From positions 1-64,000 of the forward strand of contig JAEUHS010000032.1 in the NCBI GenBank assembly GCA_016794035.1: DNA of 64,000 nucleotides, in the 5' to 3' direction. Source of the DNA: Planctomycetota bacterium (GTDB taxonomy: Bacteria; Planctomycetota; UBA1135; UBA2386). Under the pieces are notes generated by a model, which did not search any database, had not been told where the DNA came from, and worked only from the letters and a program-made list of their open reading frames with translations. How positions within the stretch are numbered: position 1 is the stretch's first letter; every line of letters begins with the position of its first letter. Position numbers and translations under genes: made by a program. This document shows, piece by piece, positions 53,701 through 63,662 of this stretch.

Positions 53701-55137
53701 ATGCACATCGCCATGCACGTCCGTCGTCTCCTGATCGCGGTCCTGGCCCTGGCGCCGGCGGCGGCCCAGGCCCTGCCCGGCGCCGAGGTGCCGGCGCCGC
53801 GGTGGCGATCCTGGGTGCAGGGCGAGCCGGTGGTGATCGGCGGCGATCCGGCGCCGGCGTGCGCGGTGTTCGCGTTCTGCACGCGGCGGCAGGCCGCGTT
53901 CCACGACGAAGCCGACTACCTGCGCGGCCTGCAGCAGCGCTTCGGCGCACGCGGGCTCACGGTGGTGGCGGTGCTGGCCGACGTGCCCGCGGACCGCGCC
54001 GAGGTCGAGACGCTGTGGGCCGGCTGCCGGGTCGTCGTCGACGACGCCGGTCGGACCAGCGCCGACTGGCTCGGTCCCGAGACCATCCCGTGGCACACGA
54101 TCGTGCTCGACCGCCGCGGCAAGGTCGCGTTCGCCGGCCGGCCCGAGGCCGGCCTCGTCGACGCGATCGAGCACGTGCTGGCGGGCACGGCGGATCTGGT
54201 CCGCGAGCGCGCCGTGTTCTCGCGGCGGGCCGAAGCGCTGGTCGGCTTCGACGACATGGGCGGCAAGGACCTCGTGGAGCAGCTGACCGGCGTGCTGGCC
54301 CATGCGCCGCACGACGGTCTCGCGCACGGCCTGCTGTATGCGGCCTGGTTCACCAAGCAGCTGGCGCCCGCCGAGGCGAAGCAGGTGCGCGCCGCCGCGA
54401 TCCTCGCGCTGCGCGACGAGCCGCGACCGCTGGCGGCGTTCGCCGATCTGGCGCTGCGCTGCGACCCGCGCGGCGAAGGCCTCGCCCGCGAACTGCTCGA
54501 ACCGCTGGCCGCCGCCGCCGCCGTCTCACCCGACGATGCGTTCGTGCAGCTGGCGCATCTGCGCGCGCTGGTGCTGGCTGGCGAGGACCGCGAGGTCGGC
54601 CGCCGGGCGATGCGCATGCAGAAGATCGTGCTGCGTTCGGCCGACACCTGCCTCGACTTCGTGTCGGTGCTCGCGTCCGACAAGAACGCGCTGGTGCACC
54701 GCGACCTCGCGCAGCGCGTGCTCGATCGGGCCGAGAAGCTCGGCGCCACGCCGCGGTTCCTGACCGCGGCGCGCTACGCCGCCGCCGTGCGCTGCCAGGA
54801 GGACCAGCAGCTGGCGAAGCAGCTGATGGACGCCTACCTCGGCGAGAACGAGGAACACGGCTCGATCAACAACGACTGCTGGTACCTGATGACCGAGCTG
54901 GCGACGATGGGGCGTTACGACTGGTTCGCGGCCGGCCTCGCCGAGCGCATGCTGACGCAGCGCGACGCGATGCAGAACTACGAGTTCGACACCGCCGGGC
55001 TGGCGATGTTCCTGGTCGGCCGGGTCGACGAGGCGATCGAACTGCAGCAGAAGGCGATCGCGATGGGCGGCGCCAGCGCCGACTACACGCAGCGGCTGCG
55101 GCGCTACCAGGCGGCGCTGCCCGCGCCGCCGAAGTGA
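53701..55137 (+). CDS. Exported thioredoxin-fold protein with TPR-like C-terminus
   Basis: A 478-residue exported protein with a signal peptide (LLIAVLALAPAAAQA). The first 170 mature residues look like an AhpC/TlpA-type thioredoxin fold (VVIGGDPAPACAVFAFCTRR, ALVVAVLADVPADRAE-like strand, TIPWHTIVLDRRGKVAFAGR). Only one cysteine sits at the active-site position (FCTRR), so a CxxC redox pair is absent. The rest is helical, with TPR-like pairs to the end. Planctomycetes have many such fusions. It is 88 bases after the Mla cassette, with no evident link. The exact fold of the C-terminal part is uncertain. Confidence 0.7.
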   Translation: MHIAMHVRRLLIAVLALAPAAAQALPGAEVPAPRWRSWVQGEPVVIGGDPAPACAVFAFCTRRQAAFHDEADYLRGLQQRFGARGLTVVAVLADVPADRAEVETLWAGCRVVVDDAGRTSADWLGPETIPWHTIVLDRRGKVAFAGRPEAGLVDAIEHVLAGTADLVRERAVFSRRAEALVGFDDMGGKDLVEQLTGVLAHAPHDGLAHGLLYAAWFTKQLAPAEAKQVRAAAILALRDEPRPLAAFADLALRCDPRGEGLARELLEPLAAAAAVSPDDAFVQLAHLRALVLAGEDREVGRRAMRMQKIVLRSADTCLDFVSVLASDKNALVHRDLAQRVLDRAEKLGATPRFLTAARYAAAVRCQEDQQLAKQLMDAYLGENEEHGSINNDCWYLMTELATMGRYDWFAAGLAERMLTQRDAMQNYEFDTAGLAMFLVGRVDEAIELQQKAIAMGGASADYTQRLRRYQAALPAPPK

Positions 55138-55265
55138 ACGGCGAGGCCGTATTCGGCGCCGCGGCCGACGGCGCTTCGCGCGGCGGCTGAGCGCCGGCAA
55201 CGGGAGTCCTGGGGGCGGGGCGGGTGCTCCGCGGCCGGGGGCTCGGGCTTGGGGGGCAGAAGGCC

Positions 55266-55293
55266 TTGCCTCAGCCGCCTGGCTTGCTATCCT
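55266..55293 (+). promoter_or_regulatory. Possible sigma-70 promoter for rpmB
   Basis: TTGCCT at 55266-55271 and TATCCT at 55288-55293 are 16 bases apart, with the L28 start 28 bases further on. The leader before the ATG is pyrimidine-rich with no Shine-Dalgarno site. Assigned from sequence only. Confidence 0.5.
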
Positions 55294-55321
55294 CCTCGCC
55301 CCCTTCTCCCCCGGATCCGTC

Positions 55322-55639
55322 ATGTCCCGAGTCTGCGCAGTCACTGGTCGTCGCACCCGAATTGGTCACAAGGTCAAGCGCCGCGGCTTGGCCAAGAAGG
55401 ACGGTGGTGTCGGTCGCCGCGTCACCGGGCGCAGCAAGCGCACGTTCAAGCCGAACCTGCAGCCGGTGCGCATCCTGACGCCGGAGGGCTCGGTGGTGAC
55501 CCTGAAGCTGTCGACCAAGGTGATCAAGCGCGGCATCATCCGCCTCGAGAAGAACGGCAAGACCGTCTCCTACCCGCTGGTCAAGGCCGTGCGCGGCCGC
55601 AACCGCGCGTTCACGAAGGCGCAGAAGCAGACCGGCTGA
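55322..55639 (+). CDS. rpmB: 50S ribosomal protein L28
   Basis: A 105-residue L28. It starts MSRVCAVTGRRTRIGHKVKR and continues with KRTFKPNLQPVRI, the family core, then STKVIKRGIIRLEK. The length is longer than E. coli L28 (78) because of a C-terminal extension (YPLVKAVRGRNRAFTKAQK). The protein binds 23S rRNA in the large subunit. The promoter above and the short spacing to the next gene (16 bases) suggest that it leads a two-gene transcript. Confidence 0.95.
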   Translation: MSRVCAVTGRRTRIGHKVKRRGLAKKDGGVGRRVTGRSKRTFKPNLQPVRILTPEGSVVTLKLSTKVIKRGIIRLEKNGKTVSYPLVKAVRGRNRAFTKAQKQTG

Positions 55640-55655
55640 TCGGCCTCCCCGGCCC

Positions 55656-56147
55656 ATGACCGAGACGCCGCCAGGCAGCGCCCCAACACCGGGTCCGGCG
55701 TCGGATCCGCCGGCGGCGATCGCGGCGGCCGGGGCCGATGCGACGCTGCAGGCCGTGGCGGCGGTGTCGCTGCGGCTGATGGCGGGTGCGGTGCCCAAGC
55801 GCACCATGGAGCAACTGCAGCGCACGCTGCAGCAGAGCCCGGCGGAGTTCCCGTGGCAGGTGGTCACGCAGGCGGTGCTGGCCGAACCGGTCGACGCGCA
55901 GCGGCTGGTGCAGCAGGGGCTGCAGGCGCAGCGCGACTGGATCGTGCGCGGCGGCCGGGAGCGGCCGGCGGCCTCGCTCGGCAGGCGCACCAAGGGCTTC
56001 GTCGCCCGGCTCTGTGCCCAGTTGATCTTCGGCGTGATCTTCACGCTGGTGGTGATCGCGGCGCTGCTGTTGCTGAAGCACAAGCTGCCGGCGGTCGACA
56101 TCTACCGGGTGCTGACCTGGTTCCAGGCCCAGTTCGGCGCCCGCTAG
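55656..56147 (+). CDS. Small membrane protein of unknown function
   Basis: A 163-residue protein with a disordered Pro/Ala-rich start, a helical soluble middle (RTMEQLQRTLQQSPAEFPWQ), and one membrane helix near the end (LIFGVIFTLVVIAALLLLKH). I do not recognise it. It follows rpmB by 16 bases. The topology is probably N-in, with the short C-terminus outside. No motif points to an enzyme. Confidence 0.6.
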   Translation: MTETPPGSAPTPGPASDPPAAIAAAGADATLQAVAAVSLRLMAGAVPKRTMEQLQRTLQQSPAEFPWQVVTQAVLAEPVDAQRLVQQGLQAQRDWIVRGGRERPAASLGRRTKGFVARLCAQLIFGVIFTLVVIAALLLLKHKLPAVDIYRVLTWFQAQFGAR

Positions 56148-56336
56148 ACGAAACGTCGGGGGGTGGCGGGAGGGTGGGGGTGGGGCAGCCTGGGGACGCT
56201 TCTCCACCGGCTGCCGTCGCCGCAGGTCGCCATGCGAAGCCGACTTCCCGGCAGCTCGGCGCCGGGCGGGACGGCAGCTCTCCCCAACGACTCTCCCCAG
56301 CTCTGGCGCGGTTGTCCAAAATCCGGGGGCGGGGTG
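56148..56336. other. Intergenic stretch before the RNA locus
   Basis: These 189 bases after the small membrane protein are G-rich at first (GGGGGTGGCGGGAGGGTGGG), then ordinary GC-rich sequence with open frames but no protein-like coding. No gene or clear site was found here. It precedes the promoter at 56337. Confidence 0.45.
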
Positions 56337-56365
56337 TTGAAATCCCGTGGAGACCTGGGCATGAT
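56337..56365 (+). promoter_or_regulatory. Sigma-70-type promoter of the putative RNA locus
   Basis: TTGAAA at 56337-56342 and CATGAT at 56360-56365 are separated by exactly 17 bases, a strong -35 and a fair -10. Transcription would begin near 56372 and run into the terminator at 56632-56671. No start codon with a coding frame follows at a sensible distance. Confidence 0.55.
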
Positions 56366-56371
56366 CCCGCT

Positions 56372-56671
56372 CCTGGCCCGCGAGGATTCCGGCTAGCCTG
56401 GCTGGCGTCGAAGCGGACCGGTGGTGGTGGCCTCGGTCACCACTGGCAGCGAAACGCTCTCTGAATGTCGGTTCGAACGACTCGCCGACTCGACTGACCA
56501 TCGGGTTGGCTCGAAGGTGGCTTCGGCTGCCTTCGGTTCCAGCAGACACGAGTCGGGTCCTGGCTGTGTGGTGGAGACCAGTATCCCCCTCCCTAACCGC
56601 CCTCTCCATTGCGTAGCCTAGACCCGCATTCACGGGCCTCAGTTCTGACCGGCTGAGGCCCGTACTTTTTT
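56372..56671 (+). ncRNA. Putative structured RNA of about 300 nt
   Basis: The 656-base gap between two genes contains a promoter (56337-56365), no credible reading frame, and a clear intrinsic terminator (56632-56671). Within it are inverted repeats: 56418-56426 (CCGGTGGTG) with 56438-56446 (CACCACTGG, one G-U pair), and a longer-range pair CCGACTCG at 56485-56492 with CGAGTCGG at 56549-56556. The DNA is visibly less GC-rich than the flanking genes. I compared it with tmRNA, RNase P RNA, SRP RNA and c-di-GMP riboswitch signatures as I know them and found no match. It may be a small RNA or a leader with attenuation for the GGDEF-like gene at 56804. Confidence 0.5.
56632..56671 (+). terminator. 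Intrinsic terminator with T-run
   Basis: A perfect 11-base-pair stem, ACGGGCCTCAG at 56632-56642 with CTGAGGCCCGT at 56653-56663 around a 10-base loop, followed by AC and six T at 56666-56671. It is the only hairpin found in the window with a proper U-tract. It works on the plus strand and ends the putative RNA, not a protein gene. Confidence 0.85.
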
Positions 56672-56803
56672 CCCCCGGACTCTCGCCATCGAGCGGCGGG
56701 ACCGGCCGGGAGGGGCAGCTTCCTGGTGGTCCCGAAGCGGGACCCTGGTAGCTTGCGCAGCGTGCGGGCACTAGGAGCCTCGACGGTCGATACACGAGCA
56801 GTG

Positions 56804-57480
56804 ATGACCAGACCTGGTTTTCGCAGGGGGCGCCCGGGCGGGACGACACCGAAGGCCGCGGGGGATGCCGGCGACGGCTTCCTCAGCAGCGCCCTGTTCT
56901 CCCAGGCCCAGATCCTGCACCTGATGAAGAACGAGTTCGCGCGCGCGCGCCGGTACGGCGTGCCGCTCGGCTGCGTGCTGATCCAGGTCGACCGCCTGCA
57001 CCAGCTGGTCGACCTGCACGGCGTCGAACTGCGCAACGCGGTGCGCGCGGCGCTGGCCCAGTTGGTGCGCGACAAGACGCGCGGCGCCGACCTGCTCGGG
57101 GCGAGCAGCGACGACCGCTACCTGCTGATCCTGCCGCACACCGATCTCGCGCACACGCACCTGGTCGCGACCCGGCTCCAGCAGCTGTTCGGCGAGCTCG
57201 AGATCAAGGTCGACGGGCGCGAGCTGCTGCTGACGGTCAGCATCGGCGTCACCGCCTGCACGGACCAGACGACCCTGTTCTTCGACACGTTCGTGGCCCA
57301 GGCCGAGGCGGCGCTCGACTACGCGCTGCACCACGGCGGCAACCAGGTCGCGACGTTCGGCGCGGTGCAGCTGCGCGGAGGCGACCATGGCCCGATCGGA
57401 CCCGACGTGGTCGACGCGGGCGACGGCGATCGCGATCGGGACCAGGCGGCGCCCGGTGGTGCGGGGAGCGAAGGCTCCCG

Positions 57481-57484
<4 letters not shown>
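56804..57484 (+). CDS. Degenerate GGDEF-domain protein
   Basis: A 226-residue protein whose residues about 25-185 follow the diguanylate cyclase fold: [38 protein letters not shown], then SSDDR at 101-105 in place of GGDEF, and [12 protein letters not shown] near the end. The loss of both glycines and the Glu/Phe means that it is unlikely to make c-di-GMP; it may bind a nucleotide or serve as an interaction domain. A Gly/Asp-rich tail follows. Its stop overlaps the next gene as ATGA. The nearest upstream features are the RNA locus and its terminator, 133 bases away. Confidence 0.82.
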
Positions 57485-58845
<1,361 letters not shown>

Positions 58846-58877
58846 GCTCCGCATCGCACGCGCCCGGACATCGCCCG

Positions 58878-60965
58878 ATGCGTGGCACGACCGCGGCCGC
58901 GGTCGTGCTGGCGACGTTCGGCCAGCTGCTGCCGGCGCAGGTGCCGCCGCCGGCCCGGTTCCACGCCGTGCTCTGGTGCGGCGACCCGGCGCGCGTCGCG
59001 ATCGCCGGCGACGTCGGCTGTGACGCGGTGCAGCTGCCCCGCGGCGGCGACGCGGCGGCGCTCGCCGGACGCGGGCTCGGCTACTACCTCGACCAGCCGA
59101 TCGGCAAGGGACTGCTCGAGCTGCGCGACGAGCAGTGGCAGCCGCTGCTGCAGGCCTACGAACGCACGCGCGATCCGGCCGGCCTGATCCGGCCGCAGTG
59201 CTTCGCCGAGCCCGACCTGGTCGCGCAGCGCGCGGCCGAGGCCGCGGCCGAGGCGAGCCGCGTGCGCGGGCCGGGCCTGTTGTTCGTCGCGCTGGCCGAC
59301 GAGGCGTCGGCGACGCGCCACGACGCGCCGCTCGACACCTGCCGCTGCGCGCTCTGCGCCGCCGCGTTCCGCGCCTTCGTGCGGCAGCGCTGCGCGACGC
59401 TCGACGCCGCCAACGACGCGCTCGGCAGCCACGTGACCGCGTGGGACGGCATCGAGCTGCCGACCACCGACCAGGTCCGCCGCCGCGAACTCGGCGACAC
59501 GCAGCTGCCGGCCGATCTGCGCCCGTTCGGGCTGCGGCAGGAGTTCGTCGATGCGCAGTTCGCCGCCGCGGTGGCCGCCATCGCCGGCGTCGTGCGCACC
59601 GCGGTGCCGGCGACGCCGGTCGGCTTGACCGGGCTGCAGGTGCCGGCGGCGTTCGGCGGCAACGACTACGCGCGGCTGCTGCCGGCGCTGACGCTGGCCG
59701 AGCCCTACGCGATCGGCGGCGCGCCCGAACTGGCGCGCAGCCTGCTGCCGGTCGGCGCGCATCGCTACGCGACCCTGTTCGCGCCGGCGCCCGGTTCGCC
59801 GGCGGCGGCGCTGCCCCTGGCGGCCTTCGTGCGCGTGCAGCTCGCGGCGATGGCGGCCGACGGGCTCGCCGGCGTCGTCGTCTGGAACGACGCGGCGGTC
59901 GCCGACGGCGACGGCACGGCGACCGCGTTCGGCGCCGCGCTGCGCGACGAACTGGCGCGCTGGCGCACCCGGCTCGATGCCTGCGCCGGGGCCGCGGTGC
60001 AGAGCGACCCGGTCTGGATCGTCGAGTCGCAGGCCTCGGTGCGGGTCTGGTGGCAGCTCGACTCGGCGCAGGACGGCATGACCTGGATCCGACGCCTCGG
60101 CTCGTACGAGCGCGAGCACAGCACCAGCCAGGCGGCGCGGCTCGGCTGGATCCGGCTGCTGCAGGACCTCGGCATCGAGCCGCGGTTCGTCGCCGAGGCG
60201 GAGCTGGCCGAACGGCTGCTGCAGGACCGCCCGCGCTGCCTCGTGCTGCCGGCGGCCATCGCGCTGGCCGACCGCAACGTGCAGGCGATCGACGCCTTCG
60301 TGCGCGGCGGCGGCACCGTCGTCGCCGACCACGGCCCCGCGCTCTACGACGAGACCCTGCGGCGCCGGCCGGCCGGTGGCCTCGACAGCCTGTTCGGCGT
60401 CACCGAGCGCAGCTTCGCCTGGACCGACCTGCTGGTGCGCGAGGGCCGCAGCACGGCGCGCGATCGTGGCCTGCCGCTGGCCGAGCGCGGCCTGCGCGGC
60501 CGCCTCGGCGAGCACCGCGCCGACGGCGAGGCGTTCCTCGAGCACGCGCACGGCCGCGGCCGCGCGGTCTACCTGAACGCGCCGGTCTGCGCCTACGGCG
60601 GCTGGCGCCTCGACGAGAGTTCGGTGCAGCCGGCGCGCGAGCTGCGCCGGCGCGTGCGCGCGGTGCTGCGGCAGGCCGGCGTCGAGCCGACGTTCGAGGT
60701 GCGCGGCGAAGGCCTGCCGACCTGCCTGCTGTGCAACACGCTGCGGTTGCGCGACGGTCGCACGGTGCTGGTCGTGCGCGTCAACGCGCTCGCCGCGCCG
60801 GCGCTGCTGCAGCGGCTGGCGCAGGACGGCCGCCGGCGCGTGCAGCTCGAGCTGCGCGGCGAACGCGCGCTGCGCCACCTCGGCGGCGACGAGATCGGCC
60901 GCGGCAAGAGCTTCGACCTGGACCTCGACGTGTTCGGCGCGCTGCTGCTCGAGGTCGCGCCGTGA
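58878..60965 (+). CDS. Exported GH42-like (beta-galactosidase-type) protein
   Basis: A 695-residue exported protein (signal [13 protein letters not shown]). The N-terminal half follows the GH42 TIM-barrel: [18 protein letters not shown], where ADE sits at the acid/base NE position, then [20 protein letters not shown], the cysteine cluster and FR motif typical of GH42. The middle is a trimerisation-type domain ([36 protein letters not shown]), and the end is beta-rich. It probably splits a sugar polymer or galactoside in the periplasm or at the surface. The Asp in place of Asn before the acid/base Glu is unusual. It ends overlapping lpxH as GTGA. Confidence 0.78.
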   Translation: MRGTTAAAVVLATFGQLLPAQVPPPARFHAVLWCGDPARVAIAGDVGCDAVQLPRGGDAAALAGRGLGYYLDQPIGKGLLELRDEQWQPLLQAYERTRDPAGLIRPQCFAEPDLVAQRAAEAAAEASRVRGPGLLFVALADEASATRHDAPLDTCRCALCAAAFRAFVRQRCATLDAANDALGSHVTAWDGIELPTTDQVRRRELGDTQLPADLRPFGLRQEFVDAQFAAAVAAIAGVVRTAVPATPVGLTGLQVPAAFGGNDYARLLPALTLAEPYAIGGAPELARSLLPVGAHRYATLFAPAPGSPAAALPLAAFVRVQLAAMAADGLAGVVVWNDAAVADGDGTATAFGAALRDELARWRTRLDACAGAAVQSDPVWIVESQASVRVWWQLDSAQDGMTWIRRLGSYEREHSTSQAARLGWIRLLQDLGIEPRFVAEAELAERLLQDRPRCLVLPAAIALADRNVQAIDAFVRGGGTVVADHGPALYDETLRRRPAGGLDSLFGVTERSFAWTDLLVREGRSTARDRGLPLAERGLRGRLGEHRADGEAFLEHAHGRGRAVYLNAPVCAYGGWRLDESSVQPARELRRRVRAVLRQAGVEPTFEVRGEGLPTCLLCNTLRLRDGRTVLVVRVNALAAPALLQRLAQDGRRRVQLELRGERALRHLGGDEIGRGKSFDLDLDVFGALLLEVAP

Positions 60966-61768
60966 CCGGGCTGCTCGGCACGCCGCTGTTCGCGGCGGGT
61001 GAGGCGGCGACCACGTTCCTGATCTCCGACCTGCACGTGCCGGCCGGCGGCGGCCAGGTGGTGGCGAACCTCGGCGGCGTGCTGCGCGCGGCCGAGGCGG
61101 CGGCGGCGCGCGTGTTCGTGCTCGGCGACCTGTTCGACTCCTACGTCGCCCGCGCCCAGGTCCGCACCGGCATCTGGCGCGACGTCGCGGCGCGGTTCGC
61201 GGCGGCCACGGCGGCCGGCACCGAGGTCGTGCTGCTGCACGGCAACCGCGACTTCCTGCTGGGGCCCGAGTTCGCCGCCGCCAGCGGGGTGCGCATCGTC
61301 GCCGGCGGCCTGCGCGGGCAGCTGGCCGGCGCCGACACCGTGCTGGTGCACGGCGACGAACTCTGCCAGAACGACCTGCCCTACCAGCGCGCCAAGCGCT
61401 GGCTGCGCCACCCGTGGACGCGCGGCCTGGCCCGGCATCTGCCGCTGCGCGCCGCTCTCGCGGTCGCCGCCCGGGCGCGGGCGAAGAGCCGGCGCGTGGT
61501 CTCGACCGGTGACCAGCGTCGCTTCCTGCCCACGGCGGCGGCGGTCGAGGCCGCGTTCGCCACCGGCGCCCGGCGGCTGGTGTTCGGCCACATCCACCGC
61601 TTCGCCCACGGCCAGCGGGAGGGGGGGGAATACTGGGTGCTGCCGGCCTTCGACGAGGCCTCGATCGGCCTGGTCACGCGCGGCGACAGCCTGGTGCCGG
61701 TGCGGTTCGATGCGGCCGGACTCGGCGCCGACGTGCCACTGCCGGGGCCGTGCCCGCTGGCGTCCTGA
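60962..61768 (+). CDS. lpxH: UDP-2,3-diacylglucosamine hydrolase (LpxH type)
   Basis: LpxH removes UMP from UDP-diacylglucosamine to give lipid X in lipid A synthesis. The 268-residue protein has calcineurin-type metal motifs: [45 protein letters not shown] and [11 protein letters not shown]. These match LpxH better than LpxI or LpxG, although the final motif is GHIHR rather than GHTHRP. GTG start overlaps the GH42-like gene. Its presence supports an LPS-containing outer membrane. Confidence 0.88.
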   Translation: MTGLLGTPLFAAGEAATTFLISDLHVPAGGGQVVANLGGVLRAAEAAAARVFVLGDLFDSYVARAQVRTGIWRDVAARFAAATAAGTEVVLLHGNRDFLLGPEFAAASGVRIVAGGLRGQLAGADTVLVHGDELCQNDLPYQRAKRWLRHPWTRGLARHLPLRAALAVAARARAKSRRVVSTGDQRRFLPTAAAVEAAFATGARRLVFGHIHRFAHGQREGGEYWVLPAFDEASIGLVTRGDSLVPVRFDAAGLGADVPLPGPCPLAS

Positions 61769-61817
61769 CCCGCCGGCCGACGGGTCGCCCGGGGCGCCAT
61801 CGGCCGGCACTTCCCGA

Positions 61818-61847
61818 TTGCGGTCGACGCGGCCGCCCGGCTACACT
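61818..61847 (+). promoter_or_regulatory. Possible sigma-70 promoter for cmk-plsC-rpsA
   Basis: TTGCGG at 61818-61823 and TACACT at 61842-61847 are 18 bases apart, in the 208-base gap before cmk. The leader to the cmk start would be about 125 bases. Assigned from sequence only. Confidence 0.4.
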
Positions 61848-61976
61848 GCTCGGCCCCCTTCGTCGGACGGGTCCGGTACCGGATCGTCGGCCGCGGTCGT
61901 TCGGCGACGATCTTTTCCAATCTGGATCGACTGTATTCCACGAACTCTCCCGAGCGACTCCCGCCGATTCCATCGC

Positions 61977-62750
61977 GTGTCTGCTGCTGCGAGTGATCCC
62001 CCCGCGAGTGAGCCTCGTGGCAGTGAGCCCGATGGCGCTGCCCGCGCACCGACGCAGGTCGTGGCGATCGACGGTCCCTCGGGTGCCGGCAAGAGCACGG
62101 TGGCGCGGCTGCTCGCCGAGCAGCTCGGCTTCGCGTTCCTCGACACCGGCGCGATGTATCGCGCGGTCACGTGGCACTTCCTGCAGGAGGGCTGCGCGCC
62201 CGCGACGTGCGCCGGTGAGCCGGACCGCGGCGCCGAACGCATGCGGCGCGCGTTGGCGACGGCTCGGCTCGAGCTGTCGGCGGGGCGCGTGCTGTTGAAC
62301 GGCCGCGACGTGACGCCGCACCTGCGGGTGCGCGAAGTCGAGTCGCAGGTCTCGATGGTGTCGGCGCTGCCGTTCGTGCGCACGGCGATGCGCGATCTGC
62401 AGCGCGCGGTCGCGATGCAGGGGCCGGTCGTGGCCGAGGGCCGCGACATGGGCTCGGTGGTGTTCCCGAACGCGCGCTGGAAGGTCTACCTGGACGCCGC
62501 GCCGAGCGAACGCGCGCGCCGCCGCAGCCGGGACTTCGAGCGGCAGGGGCGGCAGGTCAGCACGACCGACGTGCTCGACGAGATCAACGTGCGCGACCGG
62601 CTCGACAGCACGCGTTCCGACGCGCCGCTGCGGCAGGCGCCCGATGCGCTCTACGTCGACTCGACCGGGCTCACGACCGAAGCCGTGGTCGCCGTGCTGC
62701 TCGCCTACGTGCGGCGCGGTGACGCCCAGCGACTGCGAGCGGCGCCGTGA
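61977..62750 (+). CDS. cmk: Cytidylate kinase
   Basis: Phosphorylates CMP and dCMP. The product (257 residues from GTG 61977) has the P-loop VVAIDGPSGAGKSTVARLLA, then FAFLDTGAMYRAVTWHF, EGRDMGSVVFP and the RDRLDSTRSDAPLRQAPDAL lid that marks Cmk. The first 28 residues are an Ala/Ser/Pro lead, so the true start may be a later GTG near 62061. It overlaps plsC as GTGA. The cmk-plsC-rpsA order is familiar from other bacteria. Confidence 0.94.
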   Translation: MSAAASDPPASEPRGSEPDGAARAPTQVVAIDGPSGAGKSTVARLLAEQLGFAFLDTGAMYRAVTWHFLQEGCAPATCAGEPDRGAERMRRALATARLELSAGRVLLNGRDVTPHLRVREVESQVSMVSALPFVRTAMRDLQRAVAMQGPVVAEGRDMGSVVFPNARWKVYLDAAPSERARRRSRDFERQGRQVSTTDVLDEINVRDRLDSTRSDAPLRQAPDALYVDSTGLTTEAVVAVLLAYVRRGDAQRLRAAP

Positions 62751-63523
62751 AGCCGGACGCGACGCGGCCGGACGCGAACCCGGATGAGGGCCCGCATGTG
62801 GGCCGGCCGCGCGGCGGCGTCGAACGGCGGCTGCCCGCCCGCGTGTCGCGCAGCGCCCTGGTCTGGAACGTCTCGAAGTACTCGGTGCTGTGGTGGAGCC
62901 GGCTCTGGTTCCGGCTGCGCATCGAGGGTCGCGAGCGGCTGCCCGCGACCGGACCGGTGCTGATCGTCGCCAACCACGCGAGCTACCTCGACCCGCCGAT
63001 GATCGGCATCTCGGCGAGCCGCTGGGTCGCGTTCCTGGCCCAGGCGGGCCTGGCGAAGCTCGGCCCGATCCGCTGGTGGCTGGCCCAGTGCGGCGTCACC
63101 CTGATCGATCGCGACGCGCCGTCGAAGGAAGCGATGCGGCTGCTCACCGACTGCCTGCGGGCCGGTGAGGTGGTCGGCATCTTCCCCGAGGGCACGCGCA
63201 GCGCCGATGGGGCGGTGGCGCCGTTCCGCACCGGGGTCGAGTTCCTCGTGCGCCGCACCGGCGCGCCGGTGCTGCCGGTCGGCATCGACGGCGCCTACCG
63301 GGCGTTCTCGCGCCGGGCCTGGCTGCCCAAGCCGTACAAGATCGTCGTGCGCTACGGCCAGCCGTGGCCGGCGGCACGCGTGCTGGCGCCGGGCGGTGTC
63401 GAGGCGCTGCGGGCCGAGGTCGCCACCCTGGCCAGAGCGCCGCTGCGCGTCGCCGATGCGAGTGGCGCCGCGGGCGACAGCCGATCCGATCCAAGCTTGT
63501 CTTCCGCCGGAGGTGGGACCTGA
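62747..63523 (+). CDS. plsC: 1-acyl-sn-glycerol-3-phosphate acyltransferase
   Basis: Adds the second acyl chain to make phosphatidic acid. The 258-residue protein has the acyltransferase motifs: block I NHASYLDPP, block II FLAQAGLAKLGPIRWWLAQC, block III GIFPEGTRS and block IV VLPVGIDGAY. The N-terminal 35 residues are a disordered lead; the C-terminal 25 are low complexity. The GTG start overlaps cmk. A gap of 139 bases with a pyrimidine-rich stretch precedes rpsA. Confidence 0.94.
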   Translation: MKPDATRPDANPDEGPHVGRPRGGVERRLPARVSRSALVWNVSKYSVLWWSRLWFRLRIEGRERLPATGPVLIVANHASYLDPPMIGISASRWVAFLAQAGLAKLGPIRWWLAQCGVTLIDRDAPSKEAMRLLTDCLRAGEVVGIFPEGTRSADGAVAPFRTGVEFLVRRTGAPVLPVGIDGAYRAFSRRAWLPKPYKIVVRYGQPWPAARVLAPGGVEALRAEVATLARAPLRVADASGAAGDSRSDPSLSSAGGGT

Positions 63524-63662
63524 GTCCCGTCGCCGGCAACCACCGACCGGATGGTCCGGCCGGTGGGACTTTGGTCGCTCTGGCCATCGGCGTGCACGCC
63601 GGCGGTTCGGAGTCTCTCCTCGTCAGTTGTTCCCTTCCTTTCCTTCAACCCCGTTTCGTTTG

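Noticed and set aside
56461..56500. A tRNA-like T-arm (GGTTCGAAC) in the RNA locus
   Set aside because: The flanking bases do not pair as a T-stem, and no acceptor or anticodon arm can be formed.
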